Source: Bdellovibrionales bacterium
Lineage (GTDB): Bacteria; Bdellovibrionota; Bdellovibrionia; Bdellovibrionales; Bdellovibrionaceae
Direction of reading: 5' to 3'
Assembly (NCBI GenBank): GCA_018266295.1
Contig: JAFEAQ010000006.1
Coordinates: 124,001 to 188,000 of the forward strand
DNA: 64,000 bases
Position numbers and translations under genes: made by a program
Shown: one piece after another, positions 36,950 to 45,246 of the stretch
How positions within the stretch are numbered: the stretch's first letter is position 1
Layout: every line of letters begins with the position of its first letter
Notes under the pieces: model-generated
What the model was told of the DNA's origin: nothing
The model's database searches: none
What the model saw: the letters and a program-made list of their open reading frames with translations, nothing else

Positions 36950-37030
36950 CTAAAAGACAATCCCGCCGGTGTTAAGCACCGTGAGAACCACCAGTAAGAA
37001 TGCACAGAAAATAACAAAGCGAAGAGACAT
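36950..37030 (-). CDS. Candidate 26-residue membrane peptide
   Basis: A short frame, ATG to TAG, encodes MSLRFVIFCAFLLVVLTVLNTGGIVF (positive start, one hydrophobic helix of about 18 residues). It starts 24 bp downstream of the outer-membrane copy C stop, on the same strand. Upstream of the ATG only AGAAG is seen as ribosome site, eight bases away. Such single-helix peptides often escape annotation. It is also the only frame in this gap with a natural membrane-peptide layout, but chance is not excluded. Confidence 0.4.
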   Translation of the reverse strand: MSLRFVIFCAFLLVVLTVLNTGGIVF

Positions 37031-37053
37031 GGGGAGCTTCTAGCAAAACTTGC

Positions 37054-39369
37054 CTAGAAGCTCAAGCCCACCCCGAAGGTTCCGTAAAAAGTATTCAGTG
37101 TCGCCTGCTGCTGCTGCTTTTGGTCGATGATTGCGTAGCGCTTCAAACCGAAGCCGGCCTCGCCAAACCAATGTTTCGTCCACAGGACTTTCCCGTGGAA
37201 ATTAAGCGCAAAGTTCGTATTCAATTTTACATCCGAAGACAATGAAACCGGATAGAAGATGAACTCCATATCCACCCACTTTTGGTATCTCATCAGTGGA
37301 ATATAGTTGATCAAGTCATCGAAAACTTTCGGCATTGAACGGCCCCAGAAAGCGCCGACCCCGAACATTGGAGCCTTGATTTGCGCGAACTCCACGGATT
37401 GATAATCCAGCATCGCCCCAACCGTTTCGTCCCGGCCCCAGATCCCTGGAGAGAATCGATATTTCAAGTCCGCATTGGCAACGGACAAATCCGCTTTGAT
37501 CCCCTTGGTCTTATCCACTGTCAGCTTCGTCAAAGACTTAAAGTACTTGGCACTGATACCCCAGCGCTGGCGGCCGACGTAATAGTTTGTCCACCCCATC
37601 AAGTTTTCAAACCACTGATTGTAAGCGGCCTCGCCCAAGAATAGAGCTTCTCCCGAAGATGACAGCAAGCCTGACAGGCGCAAACTCAACTCACGCGGAA
37701 AGCCCTTGTAGATCTCGTAGAACGCTTTGTACTCTTTGCCCTGATACTCCATGCTCAAGTAACTGCGGTTGATCTCACCACGGTCCGCGGCCTTAAAGCG
37801 CCACAGGAAATATCTCGGATCTTTTTCATCCACTTCGATGGAGTTTTCAAAGCTCGTCACTTTGACTTCCGGTAGTTTCCTACCAAAAAGTTTCACGTCA
37901 TCAACATAAGTTCCGATCGGAGTCGTGACATGCAAATAAGGACGTGCGTTGGCCCGCGGAACTTCCGACAGCTCAAAACGCTGCGTAAAGAGACCGCCCC
38001 CCTGCCCCGGCAAGTAGAGCTTGGGATCTTCAGAGCTAATGGTCGCTTCCCAGAACTTACGCATATCCCCGATCGTCGACTGAAAACCAATCGCCCGCGT
38101 GAATGAAGAATAATCATCTGGGTTTAAAACCACCGAAGGAATCGTCGGACGCGTTCCCCAAGCGACGATACGGATTTGGTCCGGCTTCTTGGTGTCAGTC
38201 AAATCCATAAGGTTGAGCTTGTTCGGAGTCGCAATGAATTCGTAGCTTTCACCGCTGGCAAGTTCCGCGAAGAACGCCGTCGGCATATCACGAGGAACCG
38301 GAGCATTTTGCTTTAATGGAGCCGGCTGAGACTGCAAAAGAACGCGCGGTGGAACCGGGGTTTTCACTTTTGCCATCGACAGCTGTTTGCCCGAGCCGCG
38401 AATCACATAACGTTGCGAGCACAGGCGCGATTGCGCGCGGCCTTCTGCTTGAGTTAAACAGAAACGGAACGACTCACTAAAAGGTTTAATCCCTTGAGCC
38501 GCAACATCGATAATACCGTACTGAGTAGAAAAGACGCTCGTCTTAGGTAATTTACCCCTCACACCGCGATCACTCAGACCCTTTTTCCAAGTGTCTAAAG
38601 TGGTTTTCCACTGGTCGCGTTTGGCTTGAGTGATTTCGTCCTTCCACAACACCGCACCGGTGCGGGCGATGATTTCAAGCTTCCCCGTCTGTTGCAGATT
38701 TTCAGGCCAGCGTAAAACGAGAGCGATTTTCTGGGCCTCACGGGTGCCTAAGACATTTTGCATTTTCGGATGGAAGCGCGAGAGCGGAACCATCGCAAAG
38801 AAGAAAGACTGATCATCAATAACAGTGTCACCGACACGAAGGCTGTTGCCGTTTAAGTCGTACTCGAGTTCCATTGTCGGCAAAAGATTGTCCATGGATT
38901 CGAAGTACACAGGCTTTGAATACTCTTCGGTACGAGCTGTTTTCAAAACCATTTTTTGGCCGAGCTTTCTTTCTTCAACTACTTTTGGCTTCGGTGTCGG
39001 TGTTGCGACCGGAGCTTCCGGCGCCTCTTGCACTGCCGGGCTTGCGAGATCTTCGGCTCCGCCCGGAGTTGCTGCGACAGCCGGAGTTGGGGCCGCCACC
39101 GGAGCAGATGGGGGAGCGTTCGTTGACGGCGAGGCCGTTGCTGGCGAAGCAACAGGAGCCGTCTCCTGAGGAGCCGAGATCGGCGCCTCTGCAGGAGTGT
39201 CTTCCACGATTCCATCTTCGTCTTGGGGGTAAGCTGCTTGCGTCGTTAAGCAAACAAGAAACAGTAAAAATAGCCTCCGGATGGAAGCTTTTTTTGAGGT
39301 CGTTCTGAATACTTCTAACCACTCGATTAAATTCACATTTTTATGGTAATAAAGGATATGTGTTGCCAC
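37054..39369 (-). CDS. Outer-membrane barrel family protein with Pro/Ala linker (copy C)
   Basis: Longest of three related proteins (771 residues from a GTG at 39369; a GTG 33 bases further in is also possible, and neither has a good ribosome site). An N-terminal hydrophobic segment (LFLLFLVCLTTQAAYPQ) serves as signal peptide, preceded by a long basic region. Residues about 55-130 are an Ala/Pro/Thr/Glu linker. Next is a Cys-containing domain (VGDTVIDD, FRFCLTQ, RLCSQRY), and the last 250 residues are barrel strands ending FGVGLSF. It aligns along its end with copy A and along its middle with copy B. The small membrane peptide frame lies 24 bp after its stop. Function is unknown; a surface or periplasmic binding domain on a barrel anchor is inferred. 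Confidence 0.78.
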   Translation of the reverse strand: MATHILYYHKNVNLIEWLEVFRTTSKKASIRRLFLLFLVCLTTQAAYPQDEDGIVEDTPAEAPISAPQETAPVASPATASPSTNAPPSAPVAAPTPAVAATPGGAEDLASPAVQEAPEAPVATPTPKPKVVEERKLGQKMVLKTARTEEYSKPVYFESMDNLLPTMELEYDLNGNSLRVGDTVIDDQSFFFAMVPLSRFHPKMQNVLGTREAQKIALVLRWPENLQQTGKLEIIARTGAVLWKDEITQAKRDQWKTTLDTWKKGLSDRGVRGKLPKTSVFSTQYGIIDVAAQGIKPFSESFRFCLTQAEGRAQSRLCSQRYVIRGSGKQLSMAKVKTPVPPRVLLQSQPAPLKQNAPVPRDMPTAFFAELASGESYEFIATPNKLNLMDLTDTKKPDQIRIVAWGTRPTIPSVVLNPDDYSSFTRAIGFQSTIGDMRKFWEATISSEDPKLYLPGQGGGLFTQRFELSEVPRANARPYLHVTTPIGTYVDDVKLFGRKLPEVKVTSFENSIEVDEKDPRYFLWRFKAADRGEINRSYLSMEYQGKEYKAFYEIYKGFPRELSLRLSGLLSSSGEALFLGEAAYNQWFENLMGWTNYYVGRQRWGISAKYFKSLTKLTVDKTKGIKADLSVANADLKYRFSPGIWGRDETVGAMLDYQSVEFAQIKAPMFGVGAFWGRSMPKVFDDLINYIPLMRYQKWVDMEFIFYPVSLSSDVKLNTNFALNFHGKVLWTKHWFGEAGFGLKRYAIIDQKQQQQATLNTFYGTFGVGLSF

Positions 39370-39448
39370 AAGTTAAATGATTGGACTGTCTAGACTTTTT
39401 GAATTATTCAAGGCAGTCTGAGTCTTCTAATTTTGCCGAGGTTAATAG

Positions 39449-40171
39449 ATGTCCGCAGCCAGAACTGTATATTCGATGAAGGTCGAAAAAATCATTGATC
39501 ACACCCACAACGTGCGTGAATTGGTTTTGAGAACCGAAAGTCCTGAAAGTTTTCAATATCGAGCAGGTCAATTCGTCATGCTTCACGTTCCGGTCCCGGA
39601 CTCTAAGCCAGCTTTGCGCGCGTACTCCATTGCTTCTGACGAGCGCGTCAAGAACGGTTTCCGACTGCTTTTTAAGTTCGTAGAAAATGGTCTAGCTTCG
39701 ACATACGTCTGGGGATTGAAAGGTGGAGAAAGCCTCAAATTCACCGGCCCGTTCGGAAAAGTCTTCTTCCAAGAGCCGCCGACAGATCAAGTGGTGTTCC
39801 TGAATACCGGCACAGGCGTGTCTCAGCACTTGTCTTACTTGGTTTCAAAAAAAGAAATCTTCCCACACATTCAGTACCGCATGCTCTTCGGTGTTCGTAC
39901 CGAGAAAGATATCTACATTAAAGAGGAACTCGATGCTCTCGCAGCGGAGTTCCCGAACTTTAAGTATGAATTTGTTCTGAGTCGTCCGAGTGATCATTGG
40001 ACCGGCAAAAAAGGCTACGTTCAGCACTTTATCAAAGAATATAACTACAAAGAAATTCCGACAACTTTCTATCTCTGTGGCAATGGCGGCATGATTAAGG
40101 AAGTAAAACACCAGCTTCTTGAGGTCGATGGTTTTGATAAGACCCGTCTCTGGACAGAAGCTTTCGATTAA
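39449..40171 (+). CDS. Ferredoxin/flavodoxin-NADP reductase-family oxidoreductase
   Basis: The 240-residue protein has the FAD-binding pattern RAYSIAS (residues about 56-62), a barrel-type FAD domain before it, and a nicotinamide pocket starting FLNTGTGVSQHLSYL. It ends with FYLCGNGGMIKEVKHQLLE-x-DGF. This is the FNR superfamily fold (flavin reductase, FNR or phenol-hydroxylase-reductase type) with no 2Fe-2S domain attached. It transfers electrons between NAD(P)H and a flavodoxin, ferredoxin or other acceptor; the partner is unknown. The gene is three bases upstream of the DMT transporter gene, so the two share a transcript. Confidence 0.85.
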   Translation: MSAARTVYSMKVEKIIDHTHNVRELVLRTESPESFQYRAGQFVMLHVPVPDSKPALRAYSIASDERVKNGFRLLFKFVENGLASTYVWGLKGGESLKFTGPFGKVFFQEPPTDQVVFLNTGTGVSQHLSYLVSKKEIFPHIQYRMLFGVRTEKDIYIKEELDALAAEFPNFKYEFVLSRPSDHWTGKKGYVQHFIKEYNYKEIPTTFYLCGNGGMIKEVKHQLLEVDGFDKTRLWTEAFD

Positions 40172-40174
40172 TTC

Positions 40175-41098
40175 ATGAGCCTCAGGCAGCCGACAGAACG
40201 CCAAGCCGTATTTGAGCTGATCTTTGCCGGTGCCCTGTGGGGTTTTGGTTTTGTCGCGACCCAGTGGGCACTGACTACTTGGAATCCCGCAGGTGTTCTC
40301 CTCTGCCGCTTTACGGGCGCCCTCGTTATTGGCGAAATCATTTACCTGATTTCGCAAATCCGCCAAAAAGAAAAAACTCCATGGAAAGACGACTTCAAGG
40401 GCTCCATCCCTGCCGGTCTCTTGCTAGGAACTTTTTTGCTGATGCAAACCATCGGTTTGCAATACACCACGGCAACGAAGAGCGGATTCATTACGACTCT
40501 GTACGTGGTGTTCGTGCCGGTGGCAAACGCCCTGTTCTTTAAGAAAAAACTTCCGCTCTTTGGATTTATCCTCATCGCCTGCGCCCTCGCAGGAACCTTC
40601 TTACTGATGGATGCGCGGTTTGAGACACTGGTTTCAGATATTAATATTGGCGACTTATGGACTTTGGCGGCAGCCATTGGCGCAACGGCACACATTATCT
40701 ATATTGGCCGCTTCACTCATCGCATTCAAAACGCCTTTCGCGTGAATAACTTCCAAACTTTGTGGTCGCTGGCGATCATTGTGCCGGCGATTTTTTTGAT
40801 GCCGAAAATTCAAACCGGCCCGGTGAATCCGCAATCACTTGCGGGATTGTTCATTTTGGCCGCCGCTTGCAGTGTCTTAGGATTCTATATTCAAGTGCGA
40901 ACGCAAAAAGTTCTCTCAGACACCACAGCCAGTATGCTGTTTCTGCTTGAGAGTCCTTATGCTTTCTTTTTTGCCTATGTTTTAATGGGCGATCGTCTTA
41001 ATGGATGGCAGGCTTGTGGGGCTCTGCTGATTCTTGGTGCCGCACTCGGGATGGTGCTCCTGGAAAGCGCACAGACCAATAAAAAGCAATCAAGATAA
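40175..41098 (+). CDS. EamA/DMT-family transporter
   Basis: Ten hydrophobic helices in 307 residues, beginning with FAGALWGFGFVATQWAL and with a repeat starting around residue 160 (LWTLAAAIGATAHIIYI), are the pattern of the drug/metabolite transporter superfamily (EamA repeats). It sits in the inner membrane; the substrate, likely a small metabolite or amino-acid type efflux, is not readable. It starts three bases after the reductase gene. Its last 101 bp overlap the 3' end of the DUF475 gene on the opposite strand, so the C-terminal helix (ALLILGAALGMVLLE) and the other gene's tail share DNA. Confidence 0.85.
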   Translation: MSLRQPTERQAVFELIFAGALWGFGFVATQWALTTWNPAGVLLCRFTGALVIGEIIYLISQIRQKEKTPWKDDFKGSIPAGLLLGTFLLMQTIGLQYTTATKSGFITTLYVVFVPVANALFFKKKLPLFGFILIACALAGTFLLMDARFETLVSDINIGDLWTLAAAIGATAHIIYIGRFTHRIQNAFRVNNFQTLWSLAIIVPAIFLMPKIQTGPVNPQSLAGLFILAAACSVLGFYIQVRTQKVLSDTTASMLFLLESPYAFFFAYVLMGDRLNGWQACGALLILGAALGMVLLESAQTNKKQSR

Positions 41099-42074
41099 CA
41101 AACGCGCCCAAAAGACCCGTCACCCATTCTGGAATATGCAGGAACGGATCCATCAGCATAATCATCGCAAGACAGCCGATCGCATAGAACGCGCCATGCT
41201 CGAGGTAAAGAAACTTGCTAAGAGTTTCTTTTTCCACAAAAAGAATCGTCAGCGATCGCACGAAGAACGCACCGATACTGAGACCAATCATAATAATGAA
41301 CAGATTGTGAGTGATCGCGAAAGCCCCGACCACACCGTCAAAACTAAACGAAGCATCCAGGACCTCAAGGTAAAGGAACATACCAGCACTCGCTTTGTGC
41401 ATGTCTTTCATATTTTCCTGAGACATCTCAAGGACTCCACCGATGCCATCCGTCACCACGTATGTGATCAAGCCGCCCATCCCCGCAAGAATGAAAGTCA
41501 GCTGTTCAGTGTCTGTGGCAATAAAGCTAGAAAGGATCATGAGCGTCAGAAGTGTCAGACCGATTTCAATGGCATCAATCTTACCCAAAGCTGCGAGAGG
41601 TTTTTCAATCGGCGCAATCCAGTGGATGTCTTTGGTTTCATCGTAGAAGTAACGCAGTGTCACCATCAGCAAGAAGGTTCCGCCAAACGCCGCCACTGCC
41701 AAATGCGCTGAGGTCATGAGCGAAGCATACTGATCCGGCTTGAACGCCGCCATCATCAGAGCTTCCCAGGGGTTTATCTTGGCAACCACCGCGACAATCG
41801 CGAGTGGGAATATCAAGCGCATGCCAAACACCGCGATGAGCATCCCCCAGGTCAAGAAACGCTGACGCCAAATCGGTGTCATTTCTTTTAAAACAACTGC
41901 ATTGACGATGGCATTATCAAACGACAAAGAAATTTCGAGAACCGCCAGAACGGCCGCGATAAAAAGTGCCTGCAAAGCCCCGGCAGTGGTGCCTGAATAA
42001 TAGTAGCCCACCCCTGAAGCGAGAATGAGTCCAAAGACGGTTGCGATAAATGAGCCTGTGAAGTACTTCAGCAT
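40998..42074 (-). CDS. TerC/DUF475-family membrane protein
   Basis: Start ATG at 42074 (MLKYFTGSF) with AAGGA five bases upstream; a longer frame begins at 42101. The 358-residue protein has about nine membrane helices and two family motifs, LSFDNAIVNAVVLKEM and FSFDGVVGAFAIT, in which Asp residues lie inside helices, as in TerC/YkoY metal exporters. Members have been linked to tellurite resistance and to Mn export or protein metalation. The C-terminal 25 residues (PSRVRHQESAEPHKPAIH and before) look unconserved and are encoded on the strand opposite the DMT gene end, so the true 3' end may be a late extension. Confidence 0.85.
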   Translation of the reverse strand: MLKYFTGSFIATVFGLILASGVGYYYSGTTAGALQALFIAAVLAVLEISLSFDNAIVNAVVLKEMTPIWRQRFLTWGMLIAVFGMRLIFPLAIVAVVAKINPWEALMMAAFKPDQYASLMTSAHLAVAAFGGTFLLMVTLRYFYDETKDIHWIAPIEKPLAALGKIDAIEIGLTLLTLMILSSFIATDTEQLTFILAGMGGLITYVVTDGIGGVLEMSQENMKDMHKASAGMFLYLEVLDASFSFDGVVGAFAITHNLFIIMIGLSIGAFFVRSLTILFVEKETLSKFLYLEHGAFYAIGCLAMIMLMDPFLHIPEWVTGLLGAFVILIAFYWSVRFPGAPSRVRHQESAEPHKPAIH

Positions 42075-42121
42075 ACAAATTCCTTGAAGTTTGTTGAGCA
42101 AAGGCTACAACAGAAGAACCT

Positions 42122-43297
42122 ATGTGGGCAATTCTGTTTGGCCTTTTGAGCCTGATTTTTGTGATTTTCACGGTCGGGAGCGTCTCAGCGCTCTTTTTGT
42201 ATCTGTTAGAACTGGCTTCGCGCTTTTTCGTTGAGCATGATTATTTGATTTTCATCTTACCCATTCTTGGATTAGTCACTGGCCTGACTTATTGGTTCTT
42301 TGGCAAAAAAGTTCCGTCGACGAAAAAAATCCTCCACGGCGTTGAAGAAAAACAAGCCCTGATTCCTTTTATCACAGCTTTTTTTATTTTTAGTTTCACG
42401 GTTCTCAGTCAGGTTTTTGGCGCCGCCACCGGCCGCGAAAGCACGGCGGTGCAGTTCGGAGCAGCGCTTGGCGAATTCTGGCGCGATGTTTTCGCAAAAC
42501 GCGTGAACTTGAAATTCAGCCGTCAAGCTTACGTGCGCTGCGGTCTTGCCGCTGGTTTTGGCGCGGTCTTCGGAGTGCCCTGGGCAGGGGCCCTGTTTGC
42601 GGTGGAGGTGACACCAACTCGTCGTTGGACACTTCGCTATTTGCCTCTCTGTGTGCTTTCTTCTTTTGGTGCCCATTGGACGGCGCTGGCTTGGGGCGCA
42701 CACCACAAAGCCTATCCAGTTTTCGTGGCGTTGCACTGGGACCTTCTGCTTGGAGCAAAGTGGGTTTGCTTGGGTGTCGCGTTTGGAGTCTGTGCGAAGG
42801 TTTTCATCGTTTTAATGCATTATCTTGAAAAGCATGTCTTCGGTCGTATTCCGGTGGCGTGGATTCGCCCTGCTATTGGCGGCGTGATCGTGGCGCTGCT
42901 GACATTGCTGATGAAAGATATCCGCTACAACGGCCTTGGCGTGAACTTGATTGATGCGGCAATGACCAGCGGAGTTCAAACTTTTGATTTTGCTTGGAAG
43001 AGCGTCTTTACGATTCTCTCTTCCGCTTCGGGCCTAAAGGGCGGTGAAGTCACGCCGATGATGGCGGTGGGGGCGACCTTGGGGGCGACGATTTCTTATT
43101 GGCTTGCACTCCCCTCGCTGTACGCTGCGAGCTTAGGCCTCATCAGCGTCTTCGCCTCGGCCTCACATATTCCGTGGACCGGCGCCGTGATGGCGTGGGA
43201 ACTTTTTGGTTTCGAAGCATTCTTGCCGACATTTATTGTCTGCTGGGTCGCACGTCGAGTGGTGGGGCTGAACGGACTGTTTGCTTTGAACGATTAG
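42122..43297 (+). CDS. CLC-family anion channel/antiporter
   Basis: The 391-residue, about ten-helix protein carries the CLC motifs in order: GRESTAVQFG (in place of GREGP, with the gating Glu kept), GVPWAGALFAVEV, GLGVNLI, SGLKGGEVTPMM (where typical CLC proteins have GIFAP) and SASHIPWTGAVMAWELFG. It would be a dimeric Cl-/H+ antiporter or, in view of the GRES-T motif, a fluoride exporter of the CLC-F type; ion choice cannot be fixed here. No CBS domains follow. It diverges from the DUF475 gene with 47 bp between starts. Confidence 0.82.
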   Translation: MWAILFGLLSLIFVIFTVGSVSALFLYLLELASRFFVEHDYLIFILPILGLVTGLTYWFFGKKVPSTKKILHGVEEKQALIPFITAFFIFSFTVLSQVFGAATGRESTAVQFGAALGEFWRDVFAKRVNLKFSRQAYVRCGLAAGFGAVFGVPWAGALFAVEVTPTRRWTLRYLPLCVLSSFGAHWTALAWGAHHKAYPVFVALHWDLLLGAKWVCLGVAFGVCAKVFIVLMHYLEKHVFGRIPVAWIRPAIGGVIVALLTLLMKDIRYNGLGVNLIDAAMTSGVQTFDFAWKSVFTILSSASGLKGGEVTPMMAVGATLGATISYWLALPSLYAASLGLISVFASASHIPWTGAVMAWELFGFEAFLPTFIVCWVARRVVGLNGLFALND

Positions 43298-43633
43298 TGA
43301 TTAGACAGTTCAAAAAAGATTCCGAAAATTCACCGCGCGTGTCCGCGGCCCATTCGCTGACAATTTCGACAAGTTTTTAGATTTCCCCTCTTCCGAAACA
43401 CGTGTTGCTCCCGAAAGAATCGCGGTGAGCTCCTTTGGTCCCGTAAAATTTCGGGATTTTTCTGCGTGAATCTTTGGCATTGAAAAACTTTGGACAGATT
43501 TCCGCCAATTCTCCGATTGAGATTTCATCGAGGTTCCCACGACTTGCAAACCTAGACTCGTTTCGATTTTTTGCGAAAACACCTGGCCTAGACTTTGCCT
43601 CTTAGAAGGTTGAACTCAAAAACGGAGACTTCT
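43298..43633. other. Upstream region of the proline-repeat lipoprotein gene
   Basis: No gene is seen. It holds a short hairpin CCCG-TAAAATTT-CGGG followed by ATTTTT (43442-43462, possibly the terminator of the CLC gene) and two copies of CCTAGACT (43551-43558 and 43587-43594, 36 bp apart) just upstream of the next start. A leftward frame in this stretch (43310-43582) has no codon bias and is not called. Confidence 0.4.
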
Positions 43634-44593
43634 ATGAAATCGATTTTTGCAAAGACAACAATGATTGCGTGTTCAGTGTATCTCTTAAGTGCTTGCAGTG
43701 ATGCAAACATGAGATTCATGCAAAACGGTTCCGAAGTACTTAAATCTGAAACTCCAGCAGCAGATGGCTGGATTCCAGGACAAGAGCCGACGCCGGCTCC
43801 AGTGGTTGATCCAACACCAGTAGTAGACCCAACGCCAGTTGTAGATCCTACTCCGGTTGTAGACCCAACTCCTGCTCCTACTCCTGTAGCAACTCCAACT
43901 CCGGTTGTGGTTGTCCCTACGCCGACACCAGTTCCTCCAACACCGACTCCAGTGGTTGTTGTTCCGACTCCAACGGCAACACCAGTACCGGCGACTCCTA
44001 CGCCAGTACCAGCAACGCCAACTCCGGTGCCACCAACACCAACTCCAGTTGTGGTTGTGCCGACTCCAACACCTGTTCCTCCGACGCCAACTCCAACGCC
44101 TGTCGCGAAGGATGACTGTGTTGAAGCGGGTCTTAGTCAGAAAGCTTGTTACTTAGCGAAGATCATGGCTCTCGGCTGCCCACTGCGTGACAGTGTGCCT
44201 GCGAGTTACAGAGCTCCAAGCCGCGCAACGATTATCTCTTACATGGATCGTTGTGATGCCAACGCTTATCCATACACAGCGCCAACAGCTGCGCAATTGG
44301 ACGTCATCAATAAATTGATTGATCCAAACAGCGATGCGTTCAGAAAGTATATCTTCACTGGTTTGTACTACAAGCCGCCATACACTGATGAGTTCAAGAA
44401 ATACTTCGGTATTGAATTGTACAATGCAGAGTATGTGTTCTGTGATAACTATGGCGTTCCTCCAGGAAGCGGTTCGATCCTTCCGAAGGAAGCAATTAAC
44501 AACGATCATTATGTGATGGATAAGGCTTACAAAGCGGCCAATGTGTATGCCGGCCAAATTCAAGCCTGCGTGTACGACAGCAAATCACACTAG
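43634..44593 (+). CDS. Lipoprotein with Pro-rich tandem repeats and a Cys-rich C-terminal domain
   Basis: Start ATG at 43634 with GGAG six to eight bases upstream. A signal peptide with lipobox LLSAC (Cys20) is followed by about 50 residues, then some 105 residues of repeats of VVDPTP, VVVVPTP and PxPTPTP type, and a C-terminal domain of about 160 residues with at least six Cys. The repeat probably forms a rigid, extended stalk carrying the folded tip away from the membrane. The C-terminal domain has Tyr/Asp-rich motifs (FTGLYYKPPYTDEFKKYF) but no known family. A strong terminator follows. Surface display or anchoring is inferred. Confidence 0.75.
   Translation: MKSIFAKTTMIACSVYLLSACSDANMRFMQNGSEVLKSETPAADGWIPGQEPTPAPVVDPTPVVDPTPVVDPTPVVDPTPAPTPVATPTPVVVVPTPTPVPPTPTPVVVVPTPTATPVPATPTPVPATPTPVPPTPTPVVVVPTPTPVPPTPTPTPVAKDDCVEAGLSQKACYLAKIMALGCPLRDSVPASYRAPSRATIISYMDRCDANAYPYTAPTAAQLDVINKLIDPNSDAFRKYIFTGLYYKPPYTDEFKKYFGIELYNAEYVFCDNYGVPPGSGSILPKEAINNDHYVMDKAYKAANVYAGQIQACVYDSKSH
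43798..44108 (+). repeat. In-frame tandem repeats coding for PTP units
   Basis: About 310 bp of short direct repeats within the lipoprotein gene. The repeat units are 18-24 bp (VVDPTP, VVVVPTPT, PVPATPT). Such DNA is prone to slip, so copy number may differ between strains. Confidence 0.8.
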
Positions 44594-44627
44594 CCTCAAG
44601 CTAGAACACACCAAAACACCCGCAACC

Positions 44628-44661
44628 GAACTCCTGGCTACACGCCGGGAGTTCACTTTTT
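44628..44661 (+). terminator. Terminator after the proline-repeat lipoprotein gene
   Basis: GAACTCCTGGC pairs with GCCGGGAGTTC around TACAC (one G-T pair) and is followed by a T-run. It may also serve the leftward gene beginning at 45076. Confidence 0.85.
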
Positions 44662-45076
44662 ACGGGCAGTCGGTTCTGAGGCGGCCCGTGTTCGAAGAAT
44701 CGTAATCTAAAACTTTCGCACCATTATAAAGACATATATCTCCGGTGTTCGCACGCGCCTTATTAACCGTTGCACCGTAAATATACATCGTCCCTGTATT
44801 GCCAGTGATAGTTCCGATGTTCATCGCGATAATCTGATGCGTTCCGGTCGAGCCATTGATGGTCGTAATATTCTGCGCACTAATACAGAGCGCTCCGGTG
44901 TTCCCGGTGATTGTTTGGATGTCTCGCAGAATGAAAAGCGAAACCGCCGCCGTATTGCCCGTGACATTGGTGCCATATTGAGCGCGCGACTGCGAGGCTC
45001 CGGTATTACCTTGAAAGTTGATGAGCACTGCTGAGTCGACCCGAACGGCGTTCGAATTGTCAATTGGCGGTCCCAT
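44660..45076 (-). CDS. 17-residue-repeat (GNTG) beta-solenoid-like protein
   Basis: The 138-residue product is a run of about seven repeats of 17 residues with the form I-x-T-I-x-G-N-T-G-x-x-x-I-x-A-x-N. The GNTG or NTG turn recurs at a constant spacing, as expected for a single-stacked beta-solenoid coil. No signal peptide is visible. The ATG at 45076 follows an in-frame TAA directly, and the only good ribosome site (GGGAGG, 45097-45102) is 20 bases away; it fits a TTG at 45089 in another frame. Removing one A from the AAA before the ATG joins the frames. The gene may thus be frameshifted. Function is unknown; a structural or surface role is likely. Confidence 0.5.
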   Translation of the reverse strand: MGPPIDNSNAVRVDSAVLINFQGNTGASQSRAQYGTNVTGNTAAVSLFILRDIQTITGNTGALCISAQNITTINGSTGTHQIIAMNIGTITGNTGTMYIYGATVNKARANTGDICLYNGAKVLDYDSSNTGRLRTDCP

Positions 45077-45154
45077 TTAGAATAAACAAACTGTTGCCTC
45101 CCTTCATAAAACTAGAACAGTGACTGGATCTGATCTGCCCTGTAGTTGGTAAAA

Positions 45155-45180
45155 AGATAAAAGCCCGTTTTCACGGGCTT
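45155..45180 (-). terminator. Terminator of the exported-protein gene 45247-45807
   Basis: AAGCCCGT pairs with ACGGGCTT around TTTC, with T-rich sequence following on the minus strand (TTTTATCTTTTT). Confidence 0.85.
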
Positions 45181-45246
45181 GATGTCGAAGTGATTGCTCT
45201 CCCCGCTTTGTGGGAATAATTACGTGGCTGGAAGCTTGAACAGATT

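Noticed and set aside
38825-39308. Ala/Pro-rich open frames on the plus strand opposite outer-membrane copy C
   Set aside because: They mirror the GC-rich Pro/Ala linker of the real gene; repetitive composition explains the open frames.
43310-43582. 90-residue open frame on the minus strand upstream of the proline-repeat lipoprotein gene
   Set aside because: GTG start, no ribosome binding site, no codon bias, and it lies across the likely promoter region.
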